A stretch of 64,000 bases of DNA from [Pantoea] beijingensis (GTDB lineage: Bacteria > Pseudomonadota > Gammaproteobacteria > Enterobacterales > Enterobacteriaceae): assembly GCF_022647505.1 (NCBI RefSeq), contig NZ_CP071409.1, positions 1,054,001 to 1,118,000 on the forward strand, given 5' to 3'. This document shows positions 27,992 through 37,432 of the stretch, one piece after another (the first letter of the stretch is position 1; every line of letters begins with the position of its first letter). Below the pieces are notes generated by a model. It was not told the origin of the DNA. It worked only from the letters and a program-made list of their open reading frames with translations, and searched no databases. The position numbers and the translations under genes were made by a program.

Positions 27992-28019
27992 CTTGAAACC
28001 ACGATTCTGATCCCCATAA
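27992..28019 (+). promoter_or_regulatory. sigma-32 heat-shock promoter of grpE
   Basis: CTTGAA at 27992-27997, a 14-bp spacer and CCCCATAA at 28012-28019 match the RpoH consensus. The ATG of grpE is 43 bp downstream. Confidence 0.88.
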
Positions 28020-28062
28020 TAAGCGAAGCAGCGAAATGAATGTGTAAAACGCGGAGAAATTC

Positions 28063-28641
28063 ATGAGTAGTAAAGAACAGAAAGCACCAAACGAGCAAGT
28101 CTCAGATGATATCGAGATGGACGTGCAACCCCAGGAAGCGGAGACAGCAAACGAGGTGGATCCGCGTGATGCGCGTATTGCTCAGTTAGAAGCGGAACTG
28201 GCTCAGTCCCAGGGCGGCGTGCGTGAAGCGCAGCTGCGCGCGCAGGCTGAAATCGAAAACATCCGTCGCCGCACAGAATTGGATGTAGAAAAAGCGCATA
28301 AATTTGCGCTGGAAAAGTTTGCTAACGAGTTACTGCCGGTAATTGATAGTCTGGAGCGTGCGCTGGAGCTGGCGGATAAATCGAATCCAGAATTGGCATC
28401 AATGATCGAAGGGATTGAGTTAACATTGAAATCACTACTGGATGCCGTGCGGAAATATGGCGTTGAGGTTGTGGGTGATATCCATGTGCCATTTAATCCT
28501 GAAGTGCACCAGGCCATGTCAATGATGGAATCTGAAGAGGTCGCCCCTAATCATGTGCTGATGGTGATGCAACGTGGTTATACGCTGAATGGCCGCCTGC
28601 TGCGTCCTGCAATGGTCGCGGTATCGAAAGCGAAGTCTTAA
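28063..28641 (+). CDS. grpE: nucleotide exchange factor GrpE
   Basis: The 192-residue DnaK co-chaperone releases ADP from DnaK. It has an acidic disordered N terminus (1-50), a long coiled-coil helix (about 50-130: [25 protein letters not shown] and on) and a C-terminal beta wing ([22 protein letters not shown], then [18 protein letters not shown]). A sigma-32 promoter lies upstream and a strong terminator downstream. Confidence 0.97.
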   Translation: MSSKEQKAPNEQVSDDIEMDVQPQEAETANEVDPRDARIAQLEAELAQSQGGVREAQLRAQAEIENIRRRTELDVEKAHKFALEKFANELLPVIDSLERALELADKSNPELASMIEGIELTLKSLLDAVRKYGVEVVGDIHVPFNPEVHQAMSMMESEEVAPNHVLMVMQRGYTLNGRLLRPAMVAVSKAKS

Positions 28642-28702
28642 TGTGGTGGCTATCAATCGGGATGAGGTTCTGTAAACCGAATGATTTCTGACACAATCTG
28701 AT

Positions 28703-28729
28703 AAAAAAGCACCTAAGCGGTGCTTTTTT
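28703..28729. terminator. bidirectional terminator between grpE and ung
   Basis: A perfect 11-bp stem AAAAAAGCACC / GGTGCTTTTTT with loop TAAGC, between convergent genes and followed by Ts on both strands. Confidence 0.92.
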
Positions 28730-28734
28730 TATGG

Positions 28735-29415
28735 CTATTGCGGCAGTACGGGAGTCCAGTCGATGGGAACTTCGCCACGCTCGCTTAAATAAACGTTTGT
28801 TTTTGAAAAATGACCACAGCCCAGAAATCCTCTATGTGCTGAAAGTGGGGAAGGGTGCGGCGCTTGCAAAATATGATGACGCTGGCGGTCGATGATGCTG
28901 CCTTTTTTCTGGGCATGCGATCCCCACAGTAAAAAAACGACCCCTTCGCGATGTTCATTAATTGCCGCAATCACATTATCGGTAAAGGTTTCCCAGCCAA
29001 ATCGCGAATGTGAATGGGCCTTGCCGCCTTCAACGGTGAGCACCGTATTCAGTAGCAGCACTCCTTGTTTTGCCCAGCTTTCAAGAAAACCATGCTCAGG
29101 ACGTTCGAAGCCTGGCACGTCATTGATGAGTTCTTTATAGATGTTGACCAGCGAAGGCGGAACGGCAACGCCGGGTAAAACTGAAAATGCCAATCCATGA
29201 GCCTGATTTGGGCCATGATAAGGATCCTGTCCAAGAATGACCACTTTGATGGCACCCAGTTCGGTGAGCCGGAAAGCATTGAACACGTCCTTTTGCGGGG
29301 GATAAACGGTTTTACCGGCGGCTCTTTCGTTTGCTACTGCGGCTAATGTGTCGATGAAATAAGGTTTCTCTTTTTCCTGAGCCAGCACATCGTGCCAGGT
29401 GAGTGTATTGGTCAC
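28735..29415 (-). CDS. ung: uracil-DNA glycosylase
   Basis: The 226-residue base-excision repair enzyme removes uracil from DNA. The catalytic water-activating loop GQDPYHG is near residue 62, the uracil-recognition strand [10 protein letters not shown] near 120, and the DNA-intercalation loop [11 protein letters not shown] near 187. Length fits family 1 UDGs. The gene is single and convergent with grpE. Confidence 0.97.
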   Translation of the reverse strand: MTNTLTWHDVLAQEKEKPYFIDTLAAVANERAAGKTVYPPQKDVFNAFRLTELGAIKVVILGQDPYHGPNQAHGLAFSVLPGVAVPPSLVNIYKELINDVPGFERPEHGFLESWAKQGVLLLNTVLTVEGGKAHSHSRFGWETFTDNVIAAINEHREGVVFLLWGSHAQKKGSIIDRQRHHILQAPHPSPLSAHRGFLGCGHFSKTNVYLSERGEVPIDWTPVLPQ

Positions 29416-29529
29416 GGTCGTTTCCCTTACGCAAATGAGAGGAATAGCTTAACGTTTATCGTCGTCAGGCAAAACTTAAAAAAAAGTTGAATTGTTATAA
29501 AATAAATTAAAATCATGACGCGAGTAAAG

Positions 29530-29596
29530 TTGATATAAAACAAAAAGTTGCTTCAATAAGGCAATTGGTGAGGTAAAAATGATTGATTTGCATCAA
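29530..29596 (+). promoter_or_regulatory. tandem FNR sites upstream of grcA
   Basis: A perfect FNR site TTGAT-TTGC-ATCAA lies at 29583-29596, with a second one-mismatch site TTGAT-ATAA-AACAA at 29530-29543. Their centres are 53 bp apart, the same spacing reported for the -40.5 and -93.5 sites of E. coli yfiD (grcA). That predicts a start of transcription near 29630, consistent with a TATAGA-like -10 at about 29621. Confidence 0.88.
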
Positions 29597-29703
29597 AGTG
29601 GTGGGCTTGCGCTCTTGGTATATAGACTAAAACCATTGCTGTGGTCGAATAACCCGCTGCTGACCAAGCGTTGCGTCAGCGCTGACAAGCCTGGAGGCAC
29701 AAC

Positions 29704-30087
29704 ATGATTACCGGAATTCAAATTACCAAAGCAAATGACAATGCCCTGCTGAACTCTTTCTGGCTGCTGGATGATGAGAAGGCAGAAGCACGCTGTGTAT
29801 GTGCTAAAGCCCGCTACAGCGAGGACCAGGTGGTTGCGGTCAGTGAATTGGGTCAGATTGAATATCGTGAAGTTCCACTGGAAGTGAAACCTGAGGTGCG
29901 GATTGAAGGTGGCCAGCATCTGAACGTTAACGTTATGCGCCGTGAAACGCTCGAGGATGCGGTAAAACACCCGGAAAAATATCCGCAACTTACTATTCGC
30001 GTTTCCGGATACGCGGTTCGTTTTAACTCTTTGACACCAGAGCAGCAGCGGGATGTGATTACGCGTACTTTCACAGAAAGCTTGTAA
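29704..30087 (+). CDS. grcA: autonomous glycyl radical cofactor GrcA (YfiD)
   Basis: The 127-residue protein replaces the glycyl-radical domain of oxygen-damaged pyruvate formate-lyase. The C-terminal glycyl-radical motif [21 protein letters not shown] is intact, with the radical Gly near residue 102. The FNR sites upstream fit its anaerobic/microaerobic and acid induction. It is monocistronic with a very strong terminator. Confidence 0.97.
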   Translation: MITGIQITKANDNALLNSFWLLDDEKAEARCVCAKARYSEDQVVAVSELGQIEYREVPLEVKPEVRIEGGQHLNVNVMRRETLEDAVKHPEKYPQLTIRVSGYAVRFNSLTPEQQRDVITRTFTESL

Positions 30088-30096
30088 ACTGTAATA

Positions 30097-30132
30097 CGAT
30101 CAAAAAAGGGCCTTCAGGCCCTTTTTTGATCG
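30097..30132. terminator. strong terminator after grcA
   Basis: A 16-bp perfect stem CGATCAAAAAAGGGCC / GGCCCTTTTTTGATCG with loop TTCA starts 9 bp after the grcA stop. The symmetry makes it usable from both strands. Confidence 0.93.
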
Positions 30133-30243
30133 AGTGCCGAAAAGTACACCACATCAATTTTAATACTTTATTAAAAATAATCAGAGAGATAACTCAGTCA
30201 ATATTTCTCGCTGATAAAGAATATTGTAATAATTGCTGCTTCC

Positions 30244-30256
30244 GATAATTATTATC
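30244..30256. promoter_or_regulatory. Fur-like palindrome between two facing terminators
   Basis: GATAAT-T-ATTATC is a perfect 6-1-6 inverted repeat matching the core of a Fur box. It lies in the gene-free gap 30133-30290, bounded by terminators of grcA and srmB. No gene start follows it on either strand. Confidence 0.4.
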
Positions 30257-30290
30257 GATATAAGCGGAAAATTGTTGCTTATTAAGCAAT

Positions 30291-30319
30291 AAAAAACCGC
30301 CATTATGTGGCGGTTTTTT
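30291..30319. terminator. terminator of srmB
   Basis: A 12-bp perfect stem AAAAAACCGCCA / TGGCGGTTTTTT with loop TTATG, 15 bp beyond the srmB stop on the minus strand. Confidence 0.92.
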
Positions 30320-30333
30320 GTCATTGCGTGCAA

Positions 30334-31659
30334 TTATTCAGCACCGTCGTTTTTAGTCTCACTGCTGGGTTTACGGCGCTTACCAATATTTTTAGTATCA
30401 CGATGGCGATTTTTAACCCGTGGTTTTGTCTCTTCGCTCTCTTTCTTCTCTTTACGCTTTGCCTGCACCTTTTTAGACGGTTTGCCTTTTAGTTTTTCAC
30501 TTGGTGCGCGCGTGGTTGGACGTAACTCGTCAATGACACGTGCTTTTAATGGCTCATCGATGTAGCGGCTGACTCGGCCCAGCAGCAAATGGTCGTGCGC
30601 TTCAACCAGAGAAATCGCGGTTCCTTTCTTCCCTGCACGTCCGGTACGACCAATACGGTGCAGGTAGGTATCTGCGGTACGTGGCATATCGAAGTTAAAT
30701 ACATGGCTGACATCATCAATATCAATACCACGGGCGGCAATGTCAGTCGCGACCAGCACATGGATACGGCCGTCAACCATGCGTTTTATCGCTTCAGTAC
30801 GCTTTGCCTGAACCATTTCCCCTTCAAGATAGCTGGTATTGATGCCAGCTTCGCGTAACCAACCGCATAATTCATGCACGCGCTCACGTTTACGGACGAA
30901 AACGATAGAGCGCGTGACCTCAGGTTGTTTCAGTAAATGGGTAAGCAATGCGGTTTTATGCTTAATATCGTCGGCGCGATAATACCATTGCAGGATCTTT
31001 TTACGTTCACGCCGTGCCGGATCGGCTTCAACCTCTGCAGGTTCATTCAGGATGCGCTCAGCGAAATCCTTGATTGCTTCACCTTCCAGCGTGGCGGAAA
31101 AGAGCATCGTTTGCTTACGCCAGCGAGTTTCGGCGGCAATCGTTTCAATGTCCTGGGCGAATCCCATGTCCAGCATGCGATCGGCCTCATCGAGGATCAG
31201 CGTTTCCACCGCGCGGCAGTCAAAATTTTCTTCTTTAATGTATTGCAGCAATCGGCCCGTAGTGGCAACGACCACGTCTTGATTCTCACTGAATACTTCA
31301 GCATGGTTCATATAGGCCACGCCGCCGGTGATAGTTGCGATATCAAGATGCGTGTGTTTAGCCAGTTCGCGAGCCTGATCGGCAACCTGCATGGCCAGCT
31401 CACGGGTTGGTGTGAGAACCAAAATACGCGGCGGCCCCGATTTTTTACGCGGAAAATCGATCAAATGCTGCAGCGCAGGCAGCAGGTAGGCAGCCGTTTT
31501 TCCTGTTCCGGTTGGCGCCGAACCCAATACGTCACGGCCCTCCAGCGCGGGCGGAATAGCAGCTGCCTGGATCGCGGTTGGGCGAGTGAAGCCTTTTTCC
31601 TGCAGAGCATCCAGCAGGCTTTCATCAAGTTCGAGTTCGGAAAAAGTGGTTACAGTCAT
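30334..31659 (-). CDS. srmB: DEAD-box RNA helicase SrmB
   Basis: The 441-residue ATP-dependent RNA helicase acts in early 50S assembly. It shows the Q motif (FTRPTAIQ), motif I APTGTGKT near 50, motif II DEAD ([11 protein letters not shown]), motif III SAT, and motif [15 protein letters not shown], followed by a basic C-terminal tail from about 380 ([19 protein letters not shown]). Length matches SrmB. It is divergent from trmN6. Confidence 0.95.
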   Translation of the reverse strand: MTVTTFSELELDESLLDALQEKGFTRPTAIQAAAIPPALEGRDVLGSAPTGTGKTAAYLLPALQHLIDFPRKKSGPPRILVLTPTRELAMQVADQARELAKHTHLDIATITGGVAYMNHAEVFSENQDVVVATTGRLLQYIKEENFDCRAVETLILDEADRMLDMGFAQDIETIAAETRWRKQTMLFSATLEGEAIKDFAERILNEPAEVEADPARRERKKILQWYYRADDIKHKTALLTHLLKQPEVTRSIVFVRKRERVHELCGWLREAGINTSYLEGEMVQAKRTEAIKRMVDGRIHVLVATDIAARGIDIDDVSHVFNFDMPRTADTYLHRIGRTGRAGKKGTAISLVEAHDHLLLGRVSRYIDEPLKARVIDELRPTTRAPSEKLKGKPSKKVQAKRKEKKESEETKPRVKNRHRDTKNIGKRRKPSSETKNDGAE

Positions 31660-31791
31660 GGTCTACCTCAGTTTGGGGCGCTGATTATAGACAGATTGAG
31701 CGCGATCTTCATCTGTTTGTATTCAGTTAGCGACTTTTCTCGCGTCACGGATTGTCTTATGCTAGCGCCGTTTCTCTTTCAGGTCAGGGTT

Positions 31792-32529
31792 ATGTCTCAG
31801 CAGAAAGCCATTTTGCGCCCCAACGGTTTTACCTTTAAACAATTTTTTGTTGCCCACGATCGTTGTGCAATGAAAGTCGGTACTGATGGTGTATTACTCG
31901 GTGCCTGGGCCCCGGTTGCTAACGTCAAGCGAGTACTGGATATTGGCTGCGGCAGTGGTCTGATTGCGCTGATGCTGGCACAGCGTACGGATGAGCACGT
32001 ACCGATTGATGGGGTAGAAATTGACGCCGATGCGCAGCAGCAGGCACAGGAAAACTGCGCGGCTTCTCCCTGGTCTGCGCGGCTTACGATTCACCTGCAG
32101 GATATCCGGCAGTGGGCCGAACAGTGCGAGGTACGTTATTCGTTAATCGTCAGCAACCCGCCCTATTTTTCTTCAGGTGTCGATTGCGCGTCTCCACAAA
32201 GGGCAACCGCGCGCTACACGGATTCTCTTAATCATCAGACGCTTTTACAGTGCGCAGAAGCGCTTATTGATGAAGAGGGATTTTTCTGCGTCATATTACC
32301 ACAGCAGGCGGGTAACGCTCTGGCTGAAATAGCGGCGACGCGCGGCTGGTTTTTACGTTACCGCACGGATATCGCGGATAATGATAAGCGTCCGCCTAAT
32401 CGGGTTATGCTGGCATTTTCCCCTGCGCCGGGCGAGTGTTTTCAGGACAGCCTGACTATTCGCGGTCCGGATCAGCGTTATTCTGAGGCGCACTGTAGCC
32501 TGACCCGAGATTTTTATCTGTTCAGATAA
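31792..32529 (+). CDS. trmN6: tRNA1(Val) A37 N6-methyltransferase TrmN6
   Basis: The 245-residue class I SAM methyltransferase modifies adenine 37 of tRNA1-Val. SAM motif [16 protein letters not shown] is near residue 45, and the N6-adenine catalytic NPPY ([11 protein letters not shown]) near 120. The ATG at 31792 is chosen because the longer open frame upstream is a shadow of srmB and this start gives the family N terminus [18 protein letters not shown]. The 3' end overlaps convergent nadB by 8 bp. Confidence 0.94.
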   Translation: MSQQKAILRPNGFTFKQFFVAHDRCAMKVGTDGVLLGAWAPVANVKRVLDIGCGSGLIALMLAQRTDEHVPIDGVEIDADAQQQAQENCAASPWSARLTIHLQDIRQWAEQCEVRYSLIVSNPPYFSSGVDCASPQRATARYTDSLNHQTLLQCAEALIDEEGFFCVILPQQAGNALAEIAATRGWFLRYRTDIADNDKRPPNRVMLAFSPAPGECFQDSLTIRGPDQRYSEAHCSLTRDFYLFR

Positions 32530-34132
32530 CGTCGGGGGTAAGAATCGTAGGACGTGCGACAGGCAACTGATGAGGGTAGTCAAGGGTAAAATGCAGCCCG
32601 CGACTCTCTTTACGCGCCAGCGCACAGCGCACCATCAACTCAGCCACCTGCACCAGGTTACGCAATTCAAGTAAGTTGTTTGAGATGCGGAAATTGGCGT
32701 AATACTCGTCGATTTCTTGTTGTAACATCGTAATACGGCGTAGCGCACGTTCCAGGCGTTTGGTGGTTCGTACAATGCCAACATAGTCCCACATAAACAG
32801 TCTCAGCTCATGCCAGTTATGCTGAATGATCACGCGTTCGTCCGAATCATCTACTCGGCTTTCATCCCACGCCGGCAGATGATGAGCATGTTCGCGTGTG
32901 GGCAACTGTTGAAAAATATCCTCTGCTGCAGACCAGCCATATACCAGACATTCCAGCAGTGAGTTCGAGGCCATGCGATTTGCGCCATGCAATCCGGTAT
33001 AGCTGACTTCTCCAATCGCGTAGAGCCCATCAAGATCGCTGCGGCCATATTTATCAACCATGACGCCACCGCAGGTGTAATGAGCCGCTGGAACAATAGG
33101 AATCGGTTGTTGGGTCAGATCGAATCCCAGTGTCATCAGTTTTTCATAAATTGTGGGAAAGTGCGCGCGTATGAAGTCAGCTGGCTGATGGCTGATATCC
33201 AGGTACATACAGTCCGCGCCCAGCCGTTTCATTTCGTGATCGATGGCCCGGGCGACAATATCGCGAGGTGCCAGTTCATCACGATGATCGAAGTCTGGCA
33301 TAAAACGAGTGCCGTCGGGTCGTTTTAAATGAGCGCCTTCGCCACGTAAGGCTTCGGTAAGCAGAAAATTGCGTGCTTCAGGATGGAACAGGCAGGTAGG
33401 GTGGAACTGATTAAACTCGAGATTTGCGATGCGACAGCCCGCGCGCCATGCCATAGCAATTCCATCGCCAGAAGCAATATCCGGATTTGTGGTGTATTGA
33501 TAAACTTTTGCTGCTCCCCCTGTTGCTAACACGACCGAACGAGCACTGCAGGTTTCTACTTTCTCGCGGTTACGATTCCAGATCCACGCACCCACAATGC
33601 GGCGTGGTCCGGGTAGGCCAATTTTATCAGAAACAATCAAATCAACGGCATTGCCACGTTCAATAATCTGAATATTGCGATGGCGGAGCGCCAGATCAAT
33701 CAGCGTGGTTTCGACGGCTTTACCTGTGGCATCGGCACTGTGCAGGATACGTCGCTGGCTGTGACCGCCTTCTCGGGTAAGATGATAATGCTCTTCACCA
33801 TTTGCCCGCCTCTCTTTATCGAATAATACGCCGTTGTCGATCAGCCACTGGACACACTGGCGCGCATTACTCGCGATAAACGAAACCGCCTCGCGGTCAC
33901 ACAGCCCGTCCCCGGCGATTAAGGTATCTTCGATATGGGATTCGACGCTGTCTGCTTCATCAAATACGGCGGCAATACCGCCCTGGGCATAAAGCGTCGA
34001 GCCTTCACTAGCCAGTCCCTTGCTCAGAACGGTGACGCGATATCGTTCAGCAAGGCGTAGCGCTAGCGAAAGACCTGCAGCGCCGCTGCCAATGATTAAC
34101 ACATCACAGCTATATTCAGTCGATGAAATCAT
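32522..34132 (-). CDS. nadB: L-aspartate oxidase NadB
   Basis: The 536-residue flavoenzyme oxidises aspartate to iminoaspartate, the first step of NAD biosynthesis. It has an N-terminal FAD-binding [15 protein letters not shown], the capping domain of the succinate dehydrogenase/fumarate reductase family ([15 protein letters not shown]), and [20 protein letters not shown] near 350. [12 protein letters not shown] at 34132 is chosen as start because it aligns with the family start; an upstream ATG at 34174 adds 14 atypical residues. Confidence 0.95.
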   Translation of the reverse strand: MISSTEYSCDVLIIGSGAAGLSLALRLAERYRVTVLSKGLASEGSTLYAQGGIAAVFDEADSVESHIEDTLIAGDGLCDREAVSFIASNARQCVQWLIDNGVLFDKERRANGEEHYHLTREGGHSQRRILHSADATGKAVETTLIDLALRHRNIQIIERGNAVDLIVSDKIGLPGPRRIVGAWIWNRNREKVETCSARSVVLATGGAAKVYQYTTNPDIASGDGIAMAWRAGCRIANLEFNQFHPTCLFHPEARNFLLTEALRGEGAHLKRPDGTRFMPDFDHRDELAPRDIVARAIDHEMKRLGADCMYLDISHQPADFIRAHFPTIYEKLMTLGFDLTQQPIPIVPAAHYTCGGVMVDKYGRSDLDGLYAIGEVSYTGLHGANRMASNSLLECLVYGWSAAEDIFQQLPTREHAHHLPAWDESRVDDSDERVIIQHNWHELRLFMWDYVGIVRTTKRLERALRRITMLQQEIDEYYANFRISNNLLELRNLVQVAELMVRCALARKESRGLHFTLDYPHQLPVARPTILTPDVI

Positions 34133-34487
34133 GGTGTTTAATTTACTAAACAGGTTGTTTGCTGAGCATAGCACCCAATTTCGGCAGGAAAAAAGCCTTT
34201 TGTACGTAAAATGCGTGCCTGGAGTGCAGTATTGTTCTTGCAGTGTTTAGAAATCATCAATTTAGGCCGGTTTTACACTTGACTCTGTTTAATATTGCGA
34301 ACTTTACTGAATAATCTATTTTTACAGATGAAAAAGCTGGCTTCATGCGGTACTCTGCGGGCGTCCGTCAGGTTTCGTGGAATGAATACGCGAAGAAAAC
34401 AGTGGCAAGCACTTCATGATAAAGCAAAACAACCCGGTAAGAAGTGTAAAAGCAGCCTGACGGTACGACAAAAATGATGGCATAAAT
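34133..34487. other. nadB-rpoE intergenic region upstream of the sigma-E promoter
   Basis: No gene is confidently supported. A 60-codon basic open frame on the plus strand (34295-34477) lacks recognisable homology or a clear ribosome-binding site. Additional rpoE promoters are expected in this region by analogy with E. coli, but none was clearly resolved. Confidence 0.4.
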
Positions 34488-34514
34488 GAACTTCTCGTAA
34501 AATGGTCACTCAAA
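34488..34514 (+). promoter_or_regulatory. sigma-E promoter of rpoE
   Basis: GAACTT at 34488-34493, a 16-bp spacer and TCAAA at 34510-34514 match the sigma-E consensus. It gives a start near 34520, about 76 nt before the rpoE ATG, consistent with positive autoregulation of rpoE. Confidence 0.88.
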
Positions 34515-34549
34515 TCGATGCTTGCTGATAAAAGCGGAATCGTGGCTGG

Positions 34550-34630
34550 ATGTTCTATTACGCGTGGAGAGAGATTTGGGGAGACATTACCTCGGATGAG
34601 CGAGCAGTTAACGGATCAGGTTCTCGTTGA
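34550..34630 (+). CDS. possible rpoE leader peptide overlapping the rpoE start
   Basis: A 26-codon frame starts at ATG 34550 inside the sigma-E transcript leader and stops 35 bp inside rpoE in a different frame. E. coli rpoE has a translated leader peptide gene (rseD) that couples translation to rpoE, so this could be its counterpart. Its size differs from the E. coli version, and the match is positional only. Confidence 0.3.
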   Translation: MFYYAWREIWGDITSDERAVNGSGSR

Positions 34631-35171
34631 GCGAGTGCAGAAAGGAGATCAGAAGTCATTCAATTTACTGGTCATTCGTTACCAGCATAAAGTGGCGAGC
34701 CTGGTTTCGCGCTATGTTCCGTCAGGTGATGTGCCTGATGTTGTACAAGAATCGTTTATTAAAGCTTATCGTGCGCTGGAATCTTTCCGCGGCGACAGCG
34801 CCTTTTATACCTGGCTATACCGCATTGCGGTGAATACAGCTAAGAATTATCTTGTTGCTCAGGGGCGTCGTCCTCCTTCCAGTGATGTGGACGCGAACGA
34901 TGCCGAAAATTTCGAAAGTGCGGGTGCGCTGAAAGAAATTTCGAACCCTGAGAACTTAATGTTGTCAGAAGAATTGAAGCAGATAGTTTTCCGCACCATT
35001 GAGTCGCTCCCTGAAGATTTACGTATGGCGATTACGTTGCGGGAGTTGGATGGCCTGAGCTATGAAGAGATAGCTGCCATTATGGATTGTCCAGTGGGTA
35101 CCGTGCGTTCACGCATTTTTCGTGCGCGTGAGGCTATCGATAATAAAGTTCAACCGCTTATCCAACGTTAG
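34596..35171 (+). CDS. rpoE: extracytoplasmic stress sigma factor RpoE (sigma-E)
   Basis: The 191-residue ECF sigma factor directs transcription of outer-membrane protein quality-control genes. It has region 2 (VRYQHKVASLVSRYV-like to AFYTWLYRIAVNTAKNYL, about 25-90) and region 4 (ESLPEDLRMAITLREL and YEEIAAIMDCPVGTVRSRIFRAREAI, about 130-185). MSEQLTDQ at 34596 is chosen over the in-frame ATG at 34518 because it matches the family and the latter lies at the transcription start. It leads rpoE-rseABC. Confidence 0.98.
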   Translation: MSEQLTDQVLVERVQKGDQKSFNLLVIRYQHKVASLVSRYVPSGDVPDVVQESFIKAYRALESFRGDSAFYTWLYRIAVNTAKNYLVAQGRRPPSSDVDANDAENFESAGALKEISNPENLMLSEELKQIVFRTIESLPEDLRMAITLRELDGLSYEEIAAIMDCPVGTVRSRIFRAREAIDNKVQPLIQR

Positions 35172-35201
35172 GGATAGCGGACACAGGAAGGGTACTGAGG
35201 C

Positions 35202-35849
35202 ATGCAGAAAGAAAAACTTTCCGCTTTAATGGATGGTGAAGCTTTGGACAACGAAGTTTTATCCGCATTGTCTAAAGACGCTGAACTGCAAAAGAGCTGG
35301 GAAAGCTACCATCTGATCCGTGACACCATTCGTGGTGACGTTGGCGAGGTTCTACATTTTGATATCTCAGCGCGCGTCGCTGCGGCGATTGAAAATGAGC
35401 CTGGCTACAAAGTTAGCACGCTGATCCCGGAAGCACAGCCTGAACCAAGCCGTTGGGAAAAGATGCCTTTCTGGCATAAGGTGCGCCCGTGGGCAGCACA
35501 AATTACTCAAGTTGGCGTTGCTGCCTGTGTTTCTCTGGCTGTCATTGTGGGGGTTCAACATTACAACCAACCACAGGATGGCGTTCAGCAATCTGATTCG
35601 CCGGTCTTCAACACGCTACCGATGATGGGTAAGGCCTCTCCGGTGAGTCTGGGAGTGCCGGATAGTTCGGATACGACCAATGTATCTCAGCAGCAGCAGG
35701 AACAGCGTCGACACGTCAACGCACTGCTACAGGATTATGAATTACAGCGTCGTTTACATGCGGAACAGCTTCAATTTGAACAGAGCGGACCACAGCAGGC
35801 TGCCGTTCAGGTTCCAGGAAATCAGTCTTTAGGAATTCAACAGCAGTAA
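35202..35849 (+). CDS. rseA: anti-sigma-E factor RseA
   Basis: The 215-residue single-pass inner-membrane protein binds RpoE through its cytoplasmic N-terminal domain (MQKEKLSALMDGE and on, about 1-90). It has one transmembrane helix (about 100-120, ITQVGVAACVSLAVIVGV) and a periplasmic domain rich in Gln cleaved by DegS after outer-membrane stress; RseP then cuts in the membrane. It is 30 bp after rpoE, and its TAATG end overlaps the rseB start. Confidence 0.96.
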   Translation: MQKEKLSALMDGEALDNEVLSALSKDAELQKSWESYHLIRDTIRGDVGEVLHFDISARVAAAIENEPGYKVSTLIPEAQPEPSRWEKMPFWHKVRPWAAQITQVGVAACVSLAVIVGVQHYNQPQDGVQQSDSPVFNTLPMMGKASPVSLGVPDSSDTTNVSQQQQEQRRHVNALLQDYELQRRLHAEQLQFEQSGPQQAAVQVPGNQSLGIQQQ

Positions 35850-36799
35850 TGAAGCAACTCTGGTGCGCCGTTAGCCTTTTGGCTGGCACCCTGCTTTATT
35901 CATCTGTCGCCCCGGCACAAACCGCGTCCGGGGCGTTATTGCAGCAGATGGAGCAGGCAAGTCAGTCCCTCAATTATGAACTCGCTTATATTAATGTCTC
36001 CAGACTGGGGATTGAATCGCTGCGTTATCGTCATGCTGTCGTGGAAAACAAAATATTTGCACAACTGCTGCAAATGGATGGCCCACGGCGTGAGATTATT
36101 CAGCGCGGTGATGAAATTAGCTATTTTGAATCGGGGCTTGAGCCTTTTACCCTGACGGGATCGTACATTGTCGATTCCTTACCATCTGTGGTTTATGCCG
36201 ATTTCACTAAACTCTCCGAACATTATGATTTTATCGCCGTTGGGCGTACGCGTGTTGCCGATCAACTTTGTGATGTGATCCGCATCGTTGCCCGCGATGG
36301 TACGCGATACAGCTATATCGTGTGGATGGACAGCGATACGAAATTGCCGCTACGTGTTGACCTGCTGGATCGCGATGGTGAAACGCTGGAACAGTATCGC
36401 GTTGTGAGCTTTGCAGTTGATGAGGGCGTTCGCAATATTATGAAAGGGTTGGAAAATGCCAATTTACCGCCGCCCCTTTCTACGCCTGCGGACGAAAAAG
36501 CCAGCTTTAACTGGCAACCTGCCTGGCTGCCCGGTGGTATGAAAGAAGTTTCTCAAAGTCGCCGCAATATTCCCTCTCTCAATAAGCCAGTTGAGTCGCG
36601 ACTTTATACAGATGGGTTGTTTAGCATCTCGATTAACGTCAGCCAGGCTGACAGAAGCAGCGCTCCACAGTTATTGCGCACGGGACGTCGTACGGTACAA
36701 ACTGAAGTACGCAATAATGCCGAGATTACGGTGGTCGGTGAGTTACCTCCTTCAACGACCAAACGCATTGCTGATAGCATTAATTTCGGGACAAAATAA
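35849..36799 (+). CDS. rseB: periplasmic sigma-E regulator RseB
   Basis: The 316-residue periplasmic protein has a signal peptide (cleavage near SVAPAQTAS, about 23). Its large LolA-like domain (about 25-210) senses lipopolysaccharide, and a small C-terminal domain (about 225-316) binds RseA to protect it from DegS. It overlaps both neighbours by a single base (TAATG junctions), indicating translational coupling. Confidence 0.96.
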   Translation: MKQLWCAVSLLAGTLLYSSVAPAQTASGALLQQMEQASQSLNYELAYINVSRLGIESLRYRHAVVENKIFAQLLQMDGPRREIIQRGDEISYFESGLEPFTLTGSYIVDSLPSVVYADFTKLSEHYDFIAVGRTRVADQLCDVIRIVARDGTRYSYIVWMDSDTKLPLRVDLLDRDGETLEQYRVVSFAVDEGVRNIMKGLENANLPPPLSTPADEKASFNWQPAWLPGGMKEVSQSRRNIPSLNKPVESRLYTDGLFSISINVSQADRSSAPQLLRTGRRTVQTEVRNNAEITVVGELPPSTTKRIADSINFGTK

Positions 36800-37263
36800 T
36801 GATGAGAGAATGGGCCACGGTCGTCTCGTGGCAAGACGGAGTGGCGACGCTGCACTCTGAGATTAAAACATCCTGCAGCAGTTGCTCGGCGCGTAAAGGC
36901 TGTGGCAGCCATATGCTTAATAAGTTGGGACCCAAAAACGCACATGTGATGCAAATTGCCAGTGAAAAACCTCTTCAGCCAGGTCAGCGTATTGAACTCG
37001 GTATTAAAGAGAGCAGTTTGCTTGGGTCGGCATTGCTGGTTTATATGACGCCACTTTTGGGGCTTTTTCTCTGCGCGGGTGTGTTCCAGATGCTGTTTCT
37101 TAGCGATTTAGCTGCAGCTGTGGGGGCTTTACTCGGCGGAACAGGCGGCTTTATTATTGCCAAAGGAATTTCCAGTCGTTTTGGTGAGCGCGAAGCTTTT
37201 CAACCTGTGATCCTCAGTATTTCGTTACCGCCTGATGTGCTGCGTGTTGAAAGCGAAACATAA
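36799..37263 (+). CDS. rseC: SoxR-reducing/sigma-E operon membrane protein RseC
   Basis: The 154-residue inner-membrane protein has an N-terminal cysteine cluster (SCSSCSARKGCGSH, about 24-37) that may hold a metal cluster, followed by two transmembrane helices (about 70-115). RseC works with the Rsx complex in reducing SoxR and has a minor positive role on sigma-E. A second ATG at 36802 is an equally good start. It is the last gene of rpoE-rseABC. Confidence 0.95.
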   Translation: MMREWATVVSWQDGVATLHSEIKTSCSSCSARKGCGSHMLNKLGPKNAHVMQIASEKPLQPGQRIELGIKESSLLGSALLVYMTPLLGLFLCAGVFQMLFLSDLAAAVGALLGGTGGFIIAKGISSRFGEREAFQPVILSISLPPDVLRVESET

Positions 37264-37352
37264 TTGTTTATAACGCCAGGGTAATCCAGTTTGTATGTGG
37301 AGTGATAACAAACTATGGTTGCTCTATCTCCGTTACAGAATCACAATATATT

Positions 37353-37386
37353 TATCCCGGCGGTCCATCTATGGACGGCTGGGATA
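37353..37386. terminator. large hairpin between rseC and the acyltransferase gene
   Basis: A 16-bp stem with two mismatches (TATCCCGGCGGTCCAT and ATGGACGGCTGGGATA, 2-nt loop). No clear U tract; it may terminate or protect transcripts of the two convergent genes. Confidence 0.45.
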
Positions 37387-37432
37387 ACGCTACACATATA
37401 ATGTGTTTCTATGGTTTAGCGATACTCTGCGT

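Noticed and set aside
30937..31791. Long plus-strand frame in front of trmN6
   Set aside because: It is the antisense of srmB; the true trmN6 start is the ATG at 31792 giving the family N terminus and length.
34295..34477. 60-codon basic frame upstream of the sigma-E promoter
   Set aside because: No homology or ribosome-binding site is evident; it lies before, not within, the sigma-E transcript, so it is not the rpoE leader peptide.
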